Shown: positions 23,857 to 31,879, counted from the first letter of the stretch. The stretch is 34,710 nt of DNA from an uncultured Methanobrevibacter sp. (GCF_900316895.1 NZ_ONER01000006.1:1-34710); one strand, 5' to 3'. Translations and numbers: made by a program. The notes: generated by a model from the sequence alone, not told the origin.

Positions 23857-25584
23857 TCAATTCTTTTCAATGGTAATGACCGTGTTGTTCAAACCCAATA
23901 TTTGGGAATGGTCAATGTTGTCGGAAATGTCACGCAGCTTATCAACATGCTCTGAATTTAAATCAGGTTTTTCTTTTGGATAGTATCCTATTCCAGAATA
24001 CTTTATTGAAATAACTGCAAACTCATCATTGTCCCTGATAATCACATCAATCCAATCAAGCTCATCGTTTATGTCTATAATGTAATCAACAATCTCCTCA
24101 ATTGCTAAACTAACGAAAACTGATTTTTTCTCATCGGATATGAATTCCCTGACCTCTTTGGACAAGCCTGCGGCATCATCTGCATTTCCACGGATGGTAT
24201 ATTCTAGAATCCTCTCATTTTCATCATGATGTTTTTGAAGGAATAGTCCGGAGTATTCGCCATTTGTCTTTTTGTTCAGGTAAATGGAGTACAGGTAAAT
24301 AAATATTATAGTTGCGATTTCTGAGACCAGAAACGCAAACCATATTCCGTTTTCATCCCCGATGATGGAAAATATGAATACGAATGCCACTGGGAATATT
24401 AATCCGTTTAATAGTGTGGTGATGTTCGCTAATTTCATGTTCTGTATGGATTGAAGATAGAAGATATACAGGAAGTTTATTGAATAGGCCAGGAGGGATA
24501 ATGAGAATATCCTCACTGCATTCATTACTGTAGGGATGTGTGAAGGATTGCTTACTGAGAAGACGTATAATATTGATTGGGGGAATATTGTAAACAGCAG
24601 TGTGAAAAATATTCCAAATGCTACTGTAATCTTCAATGACTTTCTTGCAACATATTCTACGCCGTTATAATCTTTTTCCTGATAGTAAACGGTTATTATT
24701 GGCAAAATTGACTGAGCAGTACCGAATATGAATATGCTTACCAATAATAATGTATTGCAGCACATGTTGTATGCAACCAGCCCAACATTTGTGAAAACTC
24801 CGAGGATAATTGAATTAATTATAATCAGTTTAACTGATTGGTACAGTGCTATTGAAGATGAGGAAAATCCTGTTTTGCAAATGTCCAACATGCATTTCAT
24901 GGATTTGGAAAATTCGATTTTAATCAATTTGAATGTGCGTTTAGAACTAAAAAAGTATGTTGAGATGTAGACTGTAGCTATTATATATCCAAATACCATA
25001 GCTAATGCTGCACCGCTAATTCCCATATTGAATTTTATGAAGATGATGTCAAAGACCACATTCAATATGTTGGCCATGAGAAATCCCCTGAATTGCAGCT
25101 GGACAAAATTATCGTTTTTGATGAAGTATGCCAGAACGATAAAAAAGCAGATGAACGGTATTGCAAGAAGATAATACTTTAAGTATTCGAATATCAGCGG
25201 TCTTAGATCAGGTGAATTGGATAGTATATGCAGGTAGCTATCTGGAAACAGCAGTCCCAGTACCATAATCAAAACGGAGATAATTATTATGCTGACAAGT
25301 GAAAGGGTGAATATGTAATTGCCCTTTTTATCATCAAAGTTCGCCTTTGCGCTGGTGGCAAGTATGGTTCCTCCAAATCCTATTAGCCAATATACCATAT
25401 TGATGAATTGGGCTAGAGGCTCTATACTTTGGATGACTGACAGATTCATTGGACCCAGCATGGCGCTGACTATGAATGCATCGGCAAGAATTGCAAAATT
25501 TCCGGCTATTGCAGCAAGCAATGTTGGAAAGAACAATTCTTTGAATTTTGAATTCAATAAGTTAAATCTTCTTTCGTATGTCAT
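23857..25584 (-). CDS. Second MATE-family exporter with C-terminal RsbW-like domain
   Basis: This 575-aa protein has a MATE core with about twelve helices (residues 10-440), beginning KELFFPTLLAAIAGNFAIL. It is similar in layout to the MATE after the NRPS, with FKELFFPT/FKELLLPT, CKTGFSSSS/CKTGFPNAS and IIPVYYSQHDY/ILPIITVYYQEKDY at matching places. Residues about 449-575 are a soluble tail resembling an RsbW/GHKL anti-sigma kinase domain: VSLAIEEIVDYIID where these kinases have an EExxxN box, ISIKYSGIGYYP near the usual DxGxxFDP, and ILGLNNTVITI at the end. The Asn that holds Mg is Tyr here, so kinase activity is doubtful. The start has an AGTGATC ribosome site. It lies 66 bases after the ATP-grasp gene, probably in one operon. 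Confidence 0.9.
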   Translation of the reverse strand: MTYERRFNLLNSKFKELFFPTLLAAIAGNFAILADAFIVSAMLGPMNLSVIQSIEPLAQFINMVYWLIGFGGTILATSAKANFDDKKGNYIFTLSLVSIIIISVLIMVLGLLFPDSYLHILSNSPDLRPLIFEYLKYYLLAIPFICFFIVLAYFIKNDNFVQLQFRGFLMANILNVVFDIIFIKFNMGISGAALAMVFGYIIATVYISTYFFSSKRTFKLIKIEFSKSMKCMLDICKTGFSSSSIALYQSVKLIIINSIILGVFTNVGLVAYNMCCNTLLLVSIFIFGTAQSILPIITVYYQEKDYNGVEYVARKSLKITVAFGIFFTLLFTIFPQSILYVFSVSNPSHIPTVMNAVRIFSLSLLAYSINFLYIFYLQSIQNMKLANITTLLNGLIFPVAFVFIFSIIGDENGIWFAFLVSEIATIIFIYLYSIYLNKKTNGEYSGLFLQKHHDENERILEYTIRGNADDAAGLSKEVREFISDEKKSVFVSLAIEEIVDYIIDINDELDWIDVIIRDNDEFAVISIKYSGIGYYPKEKPDLNSEHVDKLRDISDNIDHSQILGLNNTVITIEKN

Positions 25585-25650
25585 TTGATCACTATTGTCT
25601 TTTTGATGAGATTATCTTCCGTAATCATTCCTAAAGAGGATAGTCCATAA

Positions 25651-27342
25651 TCATTTCGATGCTATAATCAAATCATAAATGTTATATGGAGGAAGTTCAA
25701 TTCTATAGTCCAAGACTTCAATCAAAGCTTCAATACCTCTTCGGCCGCTTGACATTAGTTGATAGGTATTTTTAGGAACAAAAATAATTCCTCCAGTCTT
25801 GACCTTTAAAAGTGCATCCAAAATAATCCTTACCTTCTCTGCTTCGTTTTTATCAATCAGACTCTTATTCAAATTTACGAAGACAAAATCAAAATTGCCT
25901 ATAACATCACTGATTTCTTCATATCCAATCTGTAATATGTTGATGTCATCGGCAAACTGGTCTGTTACACAAAGTCCAGTTCCGTGTTTTTCAATTTTTT
26001 CAAGCATTGGCTTAAGTTCACTTAAATATACATCATCATCTTTCAATTCTTGATATGATGAATCATCACTTAGAATCAGTGAGAATGCATGTCGCTCAAC
26101 GCCCCTTAAAAAGTTTAAGTCATAATCTACAGCGGCCTTGTCCTCATTTACTAAAAAGATATAACCTGCAGCGGTGTTCAAATCTATGGTCTTTCTGTAA
26201 AACAGGTCGGGATATGTTGTATTGACTAGGTTGCCGTCATGGTATGCCTTCAATTTTTTGCGCATATTGACTATAGGGGATGATCGGGCAATCATGTTTT
26301 TCGGAGTGATGAAGAATTTTAAAGTACCATGGGCATGCAGTTTATATTTTTTTTGCAGTTCCTCAAAGAAACATGTTGGCTTTAGGTAGGAGTCCAGAAT
26401 GCTGTCGGTTTCGTGCTGGCCGGAAATTCTGTCTAAAAAATCAGCGGACATGCCTCCACCACATGGGCGGCAGTTAACTTCAATCAAAACAGGCCCATTT
26501 TCGTCAATCATATACTCTCCATGAACCGGTCCGTATTGAATTTCCAATGCATCGGCAACCTTATAGGCATATTCCACCATTTCAGCCTCACCAAGACTCA
26601 AGTCATTCACGGTTTCACAGGAATCATAGACAATGGCGCCCTCGGATGTTCTAACCTTATTGTATTTCCAAATCAGTGTGACCCGATGAATGCCTTTGTG
26701 GGTTACTGTATTGACGATATACTCGGTACCGTTTATACGTTCCTGAATCAGAAGTTCCTCTATTTCATCGCCGTAATAGTTGACATCATCAAACAGCTGA
26801 TTGACTGACTTAATTATTTCATCCCGATTGAGACAGATGCGCACGCTTGCTGAACCTGCACTGTATGTTGGTTTTATGACGACTTCCTTCAGGTTTTCAC
26901 TATCATAGAATTCCAATGCTTCATCCAGGGAATGAACAACCTTTCCCTTTATTGAACGAAGTCCTCTTTCAGCCAATCTGTTGTGCATTTCGTTTTTCAA
27001 GGTTATTACATCAAGGTTTTCAATTGGATTGCCTAAAAGGCCCAATTCATGAGACAATCTGGTTGCCAGAATAACTCCCCGCTCATTTCCGGGAACAATC
27101 AGAAGTGGATTTAACTTTCGAACCTCTTCAAGGGTCTCCTCAAATGTATCCTTTTCATAAATCATGTCAAATTCATAAGGGATCAATTTGTATTCCTCGT
27201 GAACATGTTCTCCAAATTCTTTTCCGGCTTCTGTGTCTGAATCATTCAGCTCTAATACAACAGGATTATATCCTCTATTGATAATGTCCCCAATAAAATT
27301 TTTTCCGGTAGATATACACTCAATGACAATAATGTTTCTCAT
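25651..27342 (-). CDS. ATP-grasp ligase fused to a methyltransferase-like C-terminal domain
   Basis: This 563-aa protein has an N-terminal Rossmann-like preATP-grasp part (IVIECISTGKNFIGD), then an ATP-grasp core: VVIKPTYSAGSASV (ATP-binding Lys and flexible loop, about residue 158), ELLIQERINGTEYIV (about 200) and GPVLIEVNCRPCGGG (Mg-binding Glu/Asn, about 300). ATP-grasp enzymes join a carboxylate to an amine through an acyl-phosphate, as in D-Ala-D-Ala ligase, BacD-like dipeptide ligases and biotin carboxylase. The last 130 or so residues (FDFVFVNLNKSLID, LLKVKTGGIIFVPK, YNIYDLIIASK) look like the second half of a class I SAM methyltransferase, without an obvious glycine-rich SAM motif. 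The frame opens at a TTG at 27357, but the ATG at 27342 has GGGGAG 7 bases upstream and is preferred. The gene leads into a MATE exporter, so a role in making or tailoring an exported amide product is inferred. Confidence 0.88.
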   Translation of the reverse strand: MRNIIVIECISTGKNFIGDIINRGYNPVVLELNDSDTEAGKEFGEHVHEEYKLIPYEFDMIYEKDTFEETLEEVRKLNPLLIVPGNERGVILATRLSHELGLLGNPIENLDVITLKNEMHNRLAERGLRSIKGKVVHSLDEALEFYDSENLKEVVIKPTYSAGSASVRICLNRDEIIKSVNQLFDDVNYYGDEIEELLIQERINGTEYIVNTVTHKGIHRVTLIWKYNKVRTSEGAIVYDSCETVNDLSLGEAEMVEYAYKVADALEIQYGPVHGEYMIDENGPVLIEVNCRPCGGGMSADFLDRISGQHETDSILDSYLKPTCFFEELQKKYKLHAHGTLKFFITPKNMIARSSPIVNMRKKLKAYHDGNLVNTTYPDLFYRKTIDLNTAAGYIFLVNEDKAAVDYDLNFLRGVERHAFSLILSDDSSYQELKDDDVYLSELKPMLEKIEKHGTGLCVTDQFADDINILQIGYEEISDVIGNFDFVFVNLNKSLIDKNEAEKVRIILDALLKVKTGGIIFVPKNTYQLMSSGRRGIEALIEVLDYRIELPPYNIYDLIIASK

Positions 27343-27603
27343 AAGACATCTCCCCAATCTATTGAATTTTGTTTAATCATAATTACATGATATGAATATC
27401 ATATAGTAATGTATACTTTCCTTATTACAAATTTTGATTTTGATAGTTAATTAAATTTGTGTTAAGTAAAATCAGTCATGGATTGTTAAAAGGAATTTGA
27501 GGATTGTCCTGATTGGCTATTGGTGATTTTGTTCAAGGGTATTTTGGTCGGTAAAAAAAGGAATTAAAAAAAAATAAAAAAATATTAATTTACGTTCATC
27601 TAT

Positions 27604-28197
27604 TTAAATTCCAAAGACTGATGAAATTATTCCGGGGGTAACATGAGCCTCTATGACGGCGGCAACTGCCAGGAATATTATATCTAATACCAATAGAATC
27701 ACTATGTCTTTCAAATCAGTGTTTATGCCGTCAAAGCTTCTGGTTTTAATTATGTTTATTTCCCTGCGGGTTATGATGAATGCTATTGTCAGTGCAAATA
27801 CTGTGGCCAGATATTCAATAATTCCATGTGGAAGTGTTGAAACCATACCGAATAGAAAATCCTGTCCTATATAATGGCCTGCGATAAAACTGCTGGACAA
27901 TACGTTCCAAACAGAGAATATTGAAAATAATATTCCTCCAAGTATTGTAATGATGTCTATCATGAAATTATGGACAAAATATTCCAAAGCGCTTGTGCCA
28001 TTATCATTGCTGGTAATATTGGTTTTGATATTGTGTTCATGGCTAAATGCAATCATTTCACTCATTTCGCCATAGCTATCTCCAGCTTCAAAATATCCTA
28101 CAATGCTTCCGACGATTAATGATCCGAATACAATTATGAATGCTATTAATAGCAATTTTTTATTTCTATTTAAAAATTCCTTGTCAATGAATTTCAT
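27604..28197 (-). CDS. SpoIIM/DUF95-family integral membrane protein
   Basis: This 197-aa protein has about five membrane helices. An N-terminal helix (about residues 12-32) is followed by an outer loop, then helices with NFMIDIITILGGILFSIF and NVLSSSFIAGHYIG. The family signature LPHGIIEYLATVFALTIAF (about residues 121-139, matching the IPHGxxExPA motif of SpoIIM/DUF95 proteins) comes next, then two final helices. The family is named after a Bacillus sporulation protein but is widespread in archaea, where its role is unknown; a membrane-remodelling or transport role is possible. It appears to be a single-gene unit, with a 261-base AT-rich spacer to the ATP-grasp gene on one side and 125 bases to the TM2-like gene on the other. 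Confidence 0.85.
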   Translation of the reverse strand: MKFIDKEFLNRNKKLLLIAFIIVFGSLIVGSIVGYFEAGDSYGEMSEMIAFSHEHNIKTNITSNDNGTSALEYFVHNFMIDIITILGGILFSIFSVWNVLSSSFIAGHYIGQDFLFGMVSTLPHGIIEYLATVFALTIAFIITRREINIIKTRSFDGINTDLKDIVILLVLDIIFLAVAAVIEAHVTPGIISSVFGI

Positions 28198-28322
28198 ATT
28201 GTTAATTATATTTCAAGAAGTATAAAAATTATATGGCAATTTTCAAAAGAATTGTGTGATTTTATCTTTTTTGTAGGTTTGGATTTGATTTTAAAAAAAT
28301 AGTTGAGTAGTTGATACTCAAA

Positions 28323-28544
28323 TTAATATAATCTGTATGCGTCATATGCTGCGACAAGGCCGTAGATTATATGCACCACATGCTGGATTGTCTCTTGTAT
28401 GTTGAAATGAAAGAGAGCTACGGATATGATGACTGCAATTATAAAAAATATTGCTCCTCTTAGTTTGTATCCCTCTATTGCCTGACCTAAACCCGGAATG
28501 AAAAATGAAAAAATTCCATTTGTTACTGCATCGCTTTCTACCAA
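28323..28544 (-). CDS. Small TM2-like membrane protein, paralogue 1
   Basis: This 73-aa protein has FFIPGLGQAIEG near the start, LRGAIFFIIAVIIS, and AAYDAYRLY at the end: the PGxGQ-G-RG pattern of TM2/DUF5683-like small membrane proteins with two helices. The frame is open to a GTG at 28553, but GAGGTGA there is itself the ribosome site, so the TTG at 28544 is the likelier start. It also gives exactly the length of the paralogue at 29312-29533, with which it shares the PG(L/I)GQ, (L/K)RG and AYDAY landmarks. The promoter contains a 16-bp palindrome directly beside a TATA box (see 28578-28593), suggesting it is repressed by a DNA-binding regulator. Confidence 0.8.
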   Translation of the reverse strand: MVESDAVTNGIFSFFIPGLGQAIEGYKLRGAIFFIIAVIISVALFHFNIQETIQHVVHIIYGLVAAYDAYRLY

Positions 28545-28577
28545 ATTATTCACCTCAAATTGTTTTTCATATATATT

Positions 28578-28593
28578 TTTAGGAATGCCTAAA
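28578..28593. promoter_or_regulatory. Palindromic operator candidate TTTAGG-AATG-CCTAAA, copy 1
   Basis: The arms TTTAGG and CCTAAA are exact reverse complements. Read on the minus strand, toward the TM2-like gene, the palindrome follows directly after the TATA-like ACTATATATT. A repressor bound here would block transcription start. The same palindrome recurs at 31842-31857. TTAGG half-sites resemble those bound by DtxR-type metal-dependent repressors, but the spacing differs from the classical 19-bp box, so the regulator is unassigned. Confidence 0.6.
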
Positions 28594-28647
28594 TATATAG
28601 TTTGTGGAAAATAATTTACGTTTAAATTATTTTTGTAAAAAGGTGAA

Positions 28648-28660
28648 GTATATTATATTT
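28648..28660 (+). promoter_or_regulatory. TATA box for the secreted-protein gene
   Basis: GTATATTATATTT at 28648-28660 lies about 33 bases before the ATG at 28688 and would give a short leader that holds a GTGAT ribosome site. Confidence 0.5.
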
Positions 28661-28687
28661 CATTTTTAAAATATCCATTGTGATATT

Positions 28688-29172
28688 ATGAAATTAAAAA
28701 ATTTTTTAATAATTGGTTTAGCTATTGCAATTATTGCAGTAGGTCATTGTCCGCAGCGGATGATGATGACGTAAGTATATTGAGCGCATTGGACATTACT
28801 CCATTTAATGAGGATACAAATGTAACAATTGATGGAATTAACTTCAATGTTCCTAAAGGTTATGGAGAACAAAAAGACATCGCAAAAGATGATGATAAAT
28901 ATAATTTAGGAAGCGAAGAGATTACATTAAGCAATCATCAATACATAAATGAAGATGGTGACCTGCTTAATCTCCAGGTGGTTTTCATCAAGGATAAAAA
29001 CTATACAATGGATTCCTTAACCCCTGATGACGGTGCAGTTAAAAAAACCATTAACGGCAAAGATGGATTCTACTCCGAACAGGACGGTATTGCAATGTTC
29101 ATGTACGCTCAGGATGGAAAAAGCGTTCAGGTCACCGGTAAAGAGGATGTCGTATCTAAAGTGATTGTATAG
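28688..29172 (+). pseudogene. Secreted protein gene with a frameshift between signal peptide and body
   Basis: The ATG at 28688, with a GTGAT ribosome site just upstream, opens a clear signal peptide (MKLKNFLIIGLAIAIIAVG). That frame then runs into a stop within ten codons. The body of the protein continues in another frame from about 28744 (SLSAADDDDVSIL onward) to the stop at 29170-29172. Adding one base near AGGTCA (28741-28746) would join the two into a protein of about 161 aa with a normal signal-peptidase region. The body (DITPFNEDTNVTIDGINFNV, VPKGYG, KTINGKDGFY, VSKVIV) is a small beta-rich exported domain of the kind seen in methanogen secreted proteins of unknown role. It is either a recently broken gene or a sequencing error. 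A terminator hairpin follows at 29197-29211. Confidence 0.7.
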
Positions 29173-29196
29173 AATTATGTAACATTATTTAAATAA

Positions 29197-29226
29197 GTGG
29201 TCTTGCACCACATATATATTTTTTTT
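29197..29226 (+). terminator. Hairpin and T-run after the frameshifted gene
   Basis: GTGGT (29197-29201) pairs with ACCAC (29207-29211) around a CTTGC loop, followed by ATATATATTTTTTTT. Confidence 0.5.
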
Positions 29227-29311
29227 AAATATTAAAATTGTATGTTTTAGTGAAAAGTATTTAATATTTATTTAACAGAAATATTATTGAAAAATTTTAA
29301 GGAGGAAAAAA

Positions 29312-29533
29312 ATGGCAAATCCTATTATTGCTGCAATAGCTTCATTCATTATTCCAGGTATAGGTCAAATCTATGCAGGGGATGTAAAAAGAGGTATAAT
29401 GTTTATTATAATAGTCATAATATTCCATGTTATAGGTCACTTCACCACAGGAATACATCATATAATATCAATTGTTGTGACTCTGATTTATCGTATGTTC
29501 ATTGCTTATGATGCATACAAAGTGGCTCAATAG
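29312..29533 (+). CDS. Small TM2-like membrane protein, paralogue 2
   Basis: This 73-aa protein has SFIIPGIGQIYAGDVKRGI near the N-terminus and AYDAYKVAQ at the end, with two membrane helices between. The start is firm: AAGGAGG lies 6-7 bases before the ATG. The frame at 29287 that overlaps it is Cys/Ser/Tyr-rich nonsense and was rejected. It is the same length and pattern as the protein at 28323-28544. TM2-like proteins of this kind are abundant in Methanobacteriales, but their function is unknown. It is preceded by an AT-rich TATA region (about 29258-29272) and stands alone. Confidence 0.85.
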   Translation: MANPIIAAIASFIIPGIGQIYAGDVKRGIMFIIIVIIFHVIGHFTTGIHHIISIVVTLIYRMFIAYDAYKVAQ

Positions 29534-29729
29534 CAATCAAATCCTTTAAAAAATGAAGCTAATCAAGATGAAATTAACAAACTATTTCAAGCCCATAAAA
29601 ATTGATAAGGATTCTTAACTGCATTTCATTTGCTGTTAAACTATTTTTTTTTCAAATGGAATATATTTCTGTACTTAATTCGTTAGATTTATTTATTTAA
29701 TTTTTAATATTATACTTTGGGGAATAGTC

Positions 29730-30518
29730 ATGCCAGTGTTTAAAATGAAAAAAGTTTGGGATTATGCCACATATAACAAGCCATTCTTTATATTTATTTT
29801 GTTTTTGTTATGTATATGGGTTTTAATTGACGATTACACTGAGACTATTGATTCGCTTGAGGTAATCCTACTTTTAATTGTGTTGAATTCATTATTATTT
29901 GGATATGGAATGACTGTTACTCGTGATAGGATAAATAATGGTAAAAGATTACCAAAAATCATGTTAAAAGATGTTTTAATATTGGGATTTAAATCATTTA
30001 TAGTTTTTGGAGTTTATTTTGGTATTCAGGGATTTATTTTGAAGATTATATCTTCTCCTCTGGGGTTTCCTCCATTTGATTTGGAGGATATGTTGATGGA
30101 TGCTCCCGAAACCGTTCAGTTATTGATTTCACATAGTCCTGTTGATGTATTAATGTTTCTATTTTTAGGATCGGTTCTGTTTTATATCACTGTATTTTTC
30201 ATGGAAATCGCATTGGGAAGGCTTGCAGATACCGGTGAATTAAAATCCGCTTTTGATTTGGTTGGAATCAAAAGGGATATTGATACGATCGGTTGGTTGG
30301 AATATGCAAAGGATTATACTTTGATTCTTTTAGCTATTGTTATTTTTTCATATCTCAACATTATTGTAATTCCCAATGATATTTTAAATTATATTTGGGA
30401 GGTTTTGTTGTACCTGTTAGTGCTTATAACTCAATTTTTGGGTATTGGTGCAGTTTATAATATTGTTAAAGAAAAAGAAAAAGAAAAAAATGAGAGTTCC
30501 CAGGTGGAACAGTCTTGA
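29730..30518 (+). CDS. DUF4013-like integral membrane protein
   Basis: This 262-aa protein begins with a short amphipathic stretch (MKKVWDYATYN). Helices follow at about residues 18-33, 43-62, 85-108, 140-165, 193-215 and 222-245, and then a charged tail with KEKEKEKNESS. The spacing of helices and the YGMTVTRDRINNGKRLPK loop (a cytoplasmic Arg/Lys-rich segment followed by a new helix) match DUF4013 proteins, common in methanogens and of unknown function. The ATG at 29730 follows GGGGAATAG. The next gene (DGC) starts 30 bases after its stop, so the two may share a transcript. Confidence 0.75.
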   Translation: MPVFKMKKVWDYATYNKPFFIFILFLLCIWVLIDDYTETIDSLEVILLLIVLNSLLFGYGMTVTRDRINNGKRLPKIMLKDVLILGFKSFIVFGVYFGIQGFILKIISSPLGFPPFDLEDMLMDAPETVQLLISHSPVDVLMFLFLGSVLFYITVFFMEIALGRLADTGELKSAFDLVGIKRDIDTIGWLEYAKDYTLILLAIVIFSYLNIIVIPNDILNYIWEVLLYLLVLITQFLGIGAVYNIVKEKEKEKNESSQVEQS

Positions 30519-30548
30519 TGCTGATTTTTTGAGTGGGTTGGTGATGGT

Positions 30549-30932
30549 ATGGTGAATAAAATTGCATTGGCTCCCTGCAACGGAATGAGTCCAAACGGTT
30601 TGGTTTCTCGTGTAGCGGTCGGGGACTGCAGAAAAGAAAACGAAAATGTAATATCAATTTGTATGGGTTCGACTTCGGCTGATATTGAAGGCAAAAATGA
30701 TGGAATGCTTAAGAAGTATCCGATTGTTGCTGTCAACGGATGTCCGAACGGATGTGTCAACAAAATTCTGGAAAATAAGGGAATTGATGTGGCTGGAACA
30801 ATTGCAGTCAATGAAATTTTAGAGGGTCTTCAAGTATCTGCAAAAGATCCCTTCAGATTGGACAGTGAAGCTGAAGAATGTGTAAAAATAATAACCGAAG
30901 AATTAAATAAAACAATAGAAAAGCTCTTGTGA
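30549..30932 (+). CDS. DGC-domain putative zinc-binding protein
   Basis: This 127-aa soluble protein has conserved cysteine motifs: LAPCNGMSPNGLVSR (residues 7-21), GDC near 27, ISICMGS near 38 and VNGCPNGCVNKILENKG (62-78). This is the pattern of the DGC family (named for an Asp-Gly-Cys motif), predicted to bind zinc through Cys residues; the Asp-Gly-Cys motif itself reads NGC here. The function is unknown. The start is strongly supported by GGTGAT three bases before the ATG. It lies 30 bases downstream of the DUF4013 gene and ends before a strong bidirectional hairpin at 30960-30990. Confidence 0.85.
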   Translation: MVNKIALAPCNGMSPNGLVSRVAVGDCRKENENVISICMGSTSADIEGKNDGMLKKYPIVAVNGCPNGCVNKILENKGIDVAGTIAVNEILEGLQVSAKDPFRLDSEAEECVKIITEELNKTIEKLL

Positions 30933-30959
30933 TATTTTTATATTAGTTCATATTTGATT

Positions 30960-30990
30960 TTTAGCAAGTGCTCATTAGACACTTGCTAAA
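30960..30990. terminator. Bidirectional terminator between convergent genes
   Basis: TTTAGCAAGTG (30960-30970) and CACTTGCTAAA (30980-30990) form a perfect 11-bp stem with a 9-base loop. The stem ends in A/T runs on both sides and lies between the DGC gene and the convergent methyltransferase gene. Confidence 0.75.
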
Positions 30991-31000
30991 AAATTATCAC

Positions 31001-31780
31001 CTATTTTTCAAGAACGGCAATATAATCCATTCTTTTCCTTAGCATTGGAAGCCAGGTTATTATCCTGTAATGTGGCTTGTAGACATTGACTCCATCAAAC
31101 AGATTAACGTCTTTAATCCATTTGAAATTATTATTGAATTTTGTTAGTTCGTTGCCTTTTTCAACGCCCCATATGAACTTGGAATCTGTATCTTCTATTG
31201 ATTCTTCTTTGGTGTTCTTAACTGAAACCGGAGGCATTATTTCCATGAATATTGTGCATTTGTCAAAATTTGCATCAATTATGTTTATTATGCTTTCCAC
31301 ATCATTCTGATTAAGATACATTGTCAATCCCTCAACAATGAACAGGACATCCTTTCTTATTTTAATCTCTGGAGCCCAGCCTGAATCCATTGCTGAATAG
31401 GCAAGTGTTTTTACCCTGTCTGTATCCTCAATGAATTTCAATCGGTATTTGGCTGAGTTTTCCAAATCAACATTGTACCAGTTGATCTTGCCGTTGTCCA
31501 GTCTGTTGAAGCGTGTATCCATTCCGGATGCAATATTTACGATTGTGCATTCCGGATGGGCGTTAATGTAGTTCCCGACCATTTCATCCAATACTATTGT
31601 TCTTGCAATGGTTCCCATTTGCATAAATTTATCCTTTTCAGCTATGCTGAAATCGTAATCAACTTTTGATATTACTTCTATTGCCTTTGAATCATAGAAT
31701 TTATGGTTTTTTTGCTGTGAATGTTTTGCTTTTGCAAACAATGTTAAAAGCATGGTTTTTTCTACGCCTTCTAAATTCAT
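31001..31780 (-). CDS. SAM-dependent O-methyltransferase, leucine carboxyl methyltransferase (LCM/TcmP) type
   Basis: This 259-aa protein begins with a family-typical helical N-terminus (EGVEKTMLLTLFAKAKHS, then FYDSKAIEVISKVDYDF). The SAM-binding region follows: TIVNIASGMDTRFNRLD (about residues 79-95, the GxGxDTR motif with Ala-Ser-Gly), then WYNVDLENSAKYRLKF, and VLFIVEGLTMYLNQNDV (about 144-160, the EGxxMYL motif). These mark the LCM family, which includes TcmP/PpmA-like enzymes that methylate carboxyl or hydroxyl groups of small molecules as well as proteins. The substrate here is unknown. The start is backed by GGAGGA upstream. The gene is divergent from an aldo/keto reductase, and a TATA box (about 31833-31845 read on this strand) sits next to the palindrome at 31842-31857. 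Confidence 0.88.
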   Translation of the reverse strand: MNLEGVEKTMLLTLFAKAKHSQQKNHKFYDSKAIEVISKVDYDFSIAEKDKFMQMGTIARTIVLDEMVGNYINAHPECTIVNIASGMDTRFNRLDNGKINWYNVDLENSAKYRLKFIEDTDRVKTLAYSAMDSGWAPEIKIRKDVLFIVEGLTMYLNQNDVESIINIIDANFDKCTIFMEIMPPVSVKNTKEESIEDTDSKFIWGVEKGNELTKFNNNFKWIKDVNLFDGVNVYKPHYRIITWLPMLRKRMDYIAVLEK

Positions 31781-31841
31781 AAGTTTTCCTCCATGGATTA
31801 TTTTAATTTATATAATAATTGTGCCCAATACTATATAAATT

Positions 31842-31857
31842 TTTAGGCATACCTAAA
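31842..31857. promoter_or_regulatory. Palindromic operator candidate TTTAGG-CATA-CCTAAA, copy 2
   Basis: This is the same 16-bp palindrome as at 28578-28593, here in the 137-base spacer between the divergent methyltransferase and aldo/keto reductase genes. ACTATATAAATTT (31830-31842) adjoins it and can serve as a TATA box in either direction. A repressor here could control one or both genes. Confidence 0.6.
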
Positions 31858-31879
31858 TTTTTTCCGAGCATTGTGAATC

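Noticed and set aside
29287..29511. 74-codon plus-strand frame overlapping the TM2-like gene
   Set aside because: It is Cys/Tyr/Ser-rich low-quality sequence, while the overlapping frame at 29312 has an AAGGAGG site and family motifs.
30455..30811. 118-codon minus-strand frame
   Set aside because: It overlaps the well-supported DGC gene and has no ribosome site; its Phe/Ser-rich sequence is a shadow.
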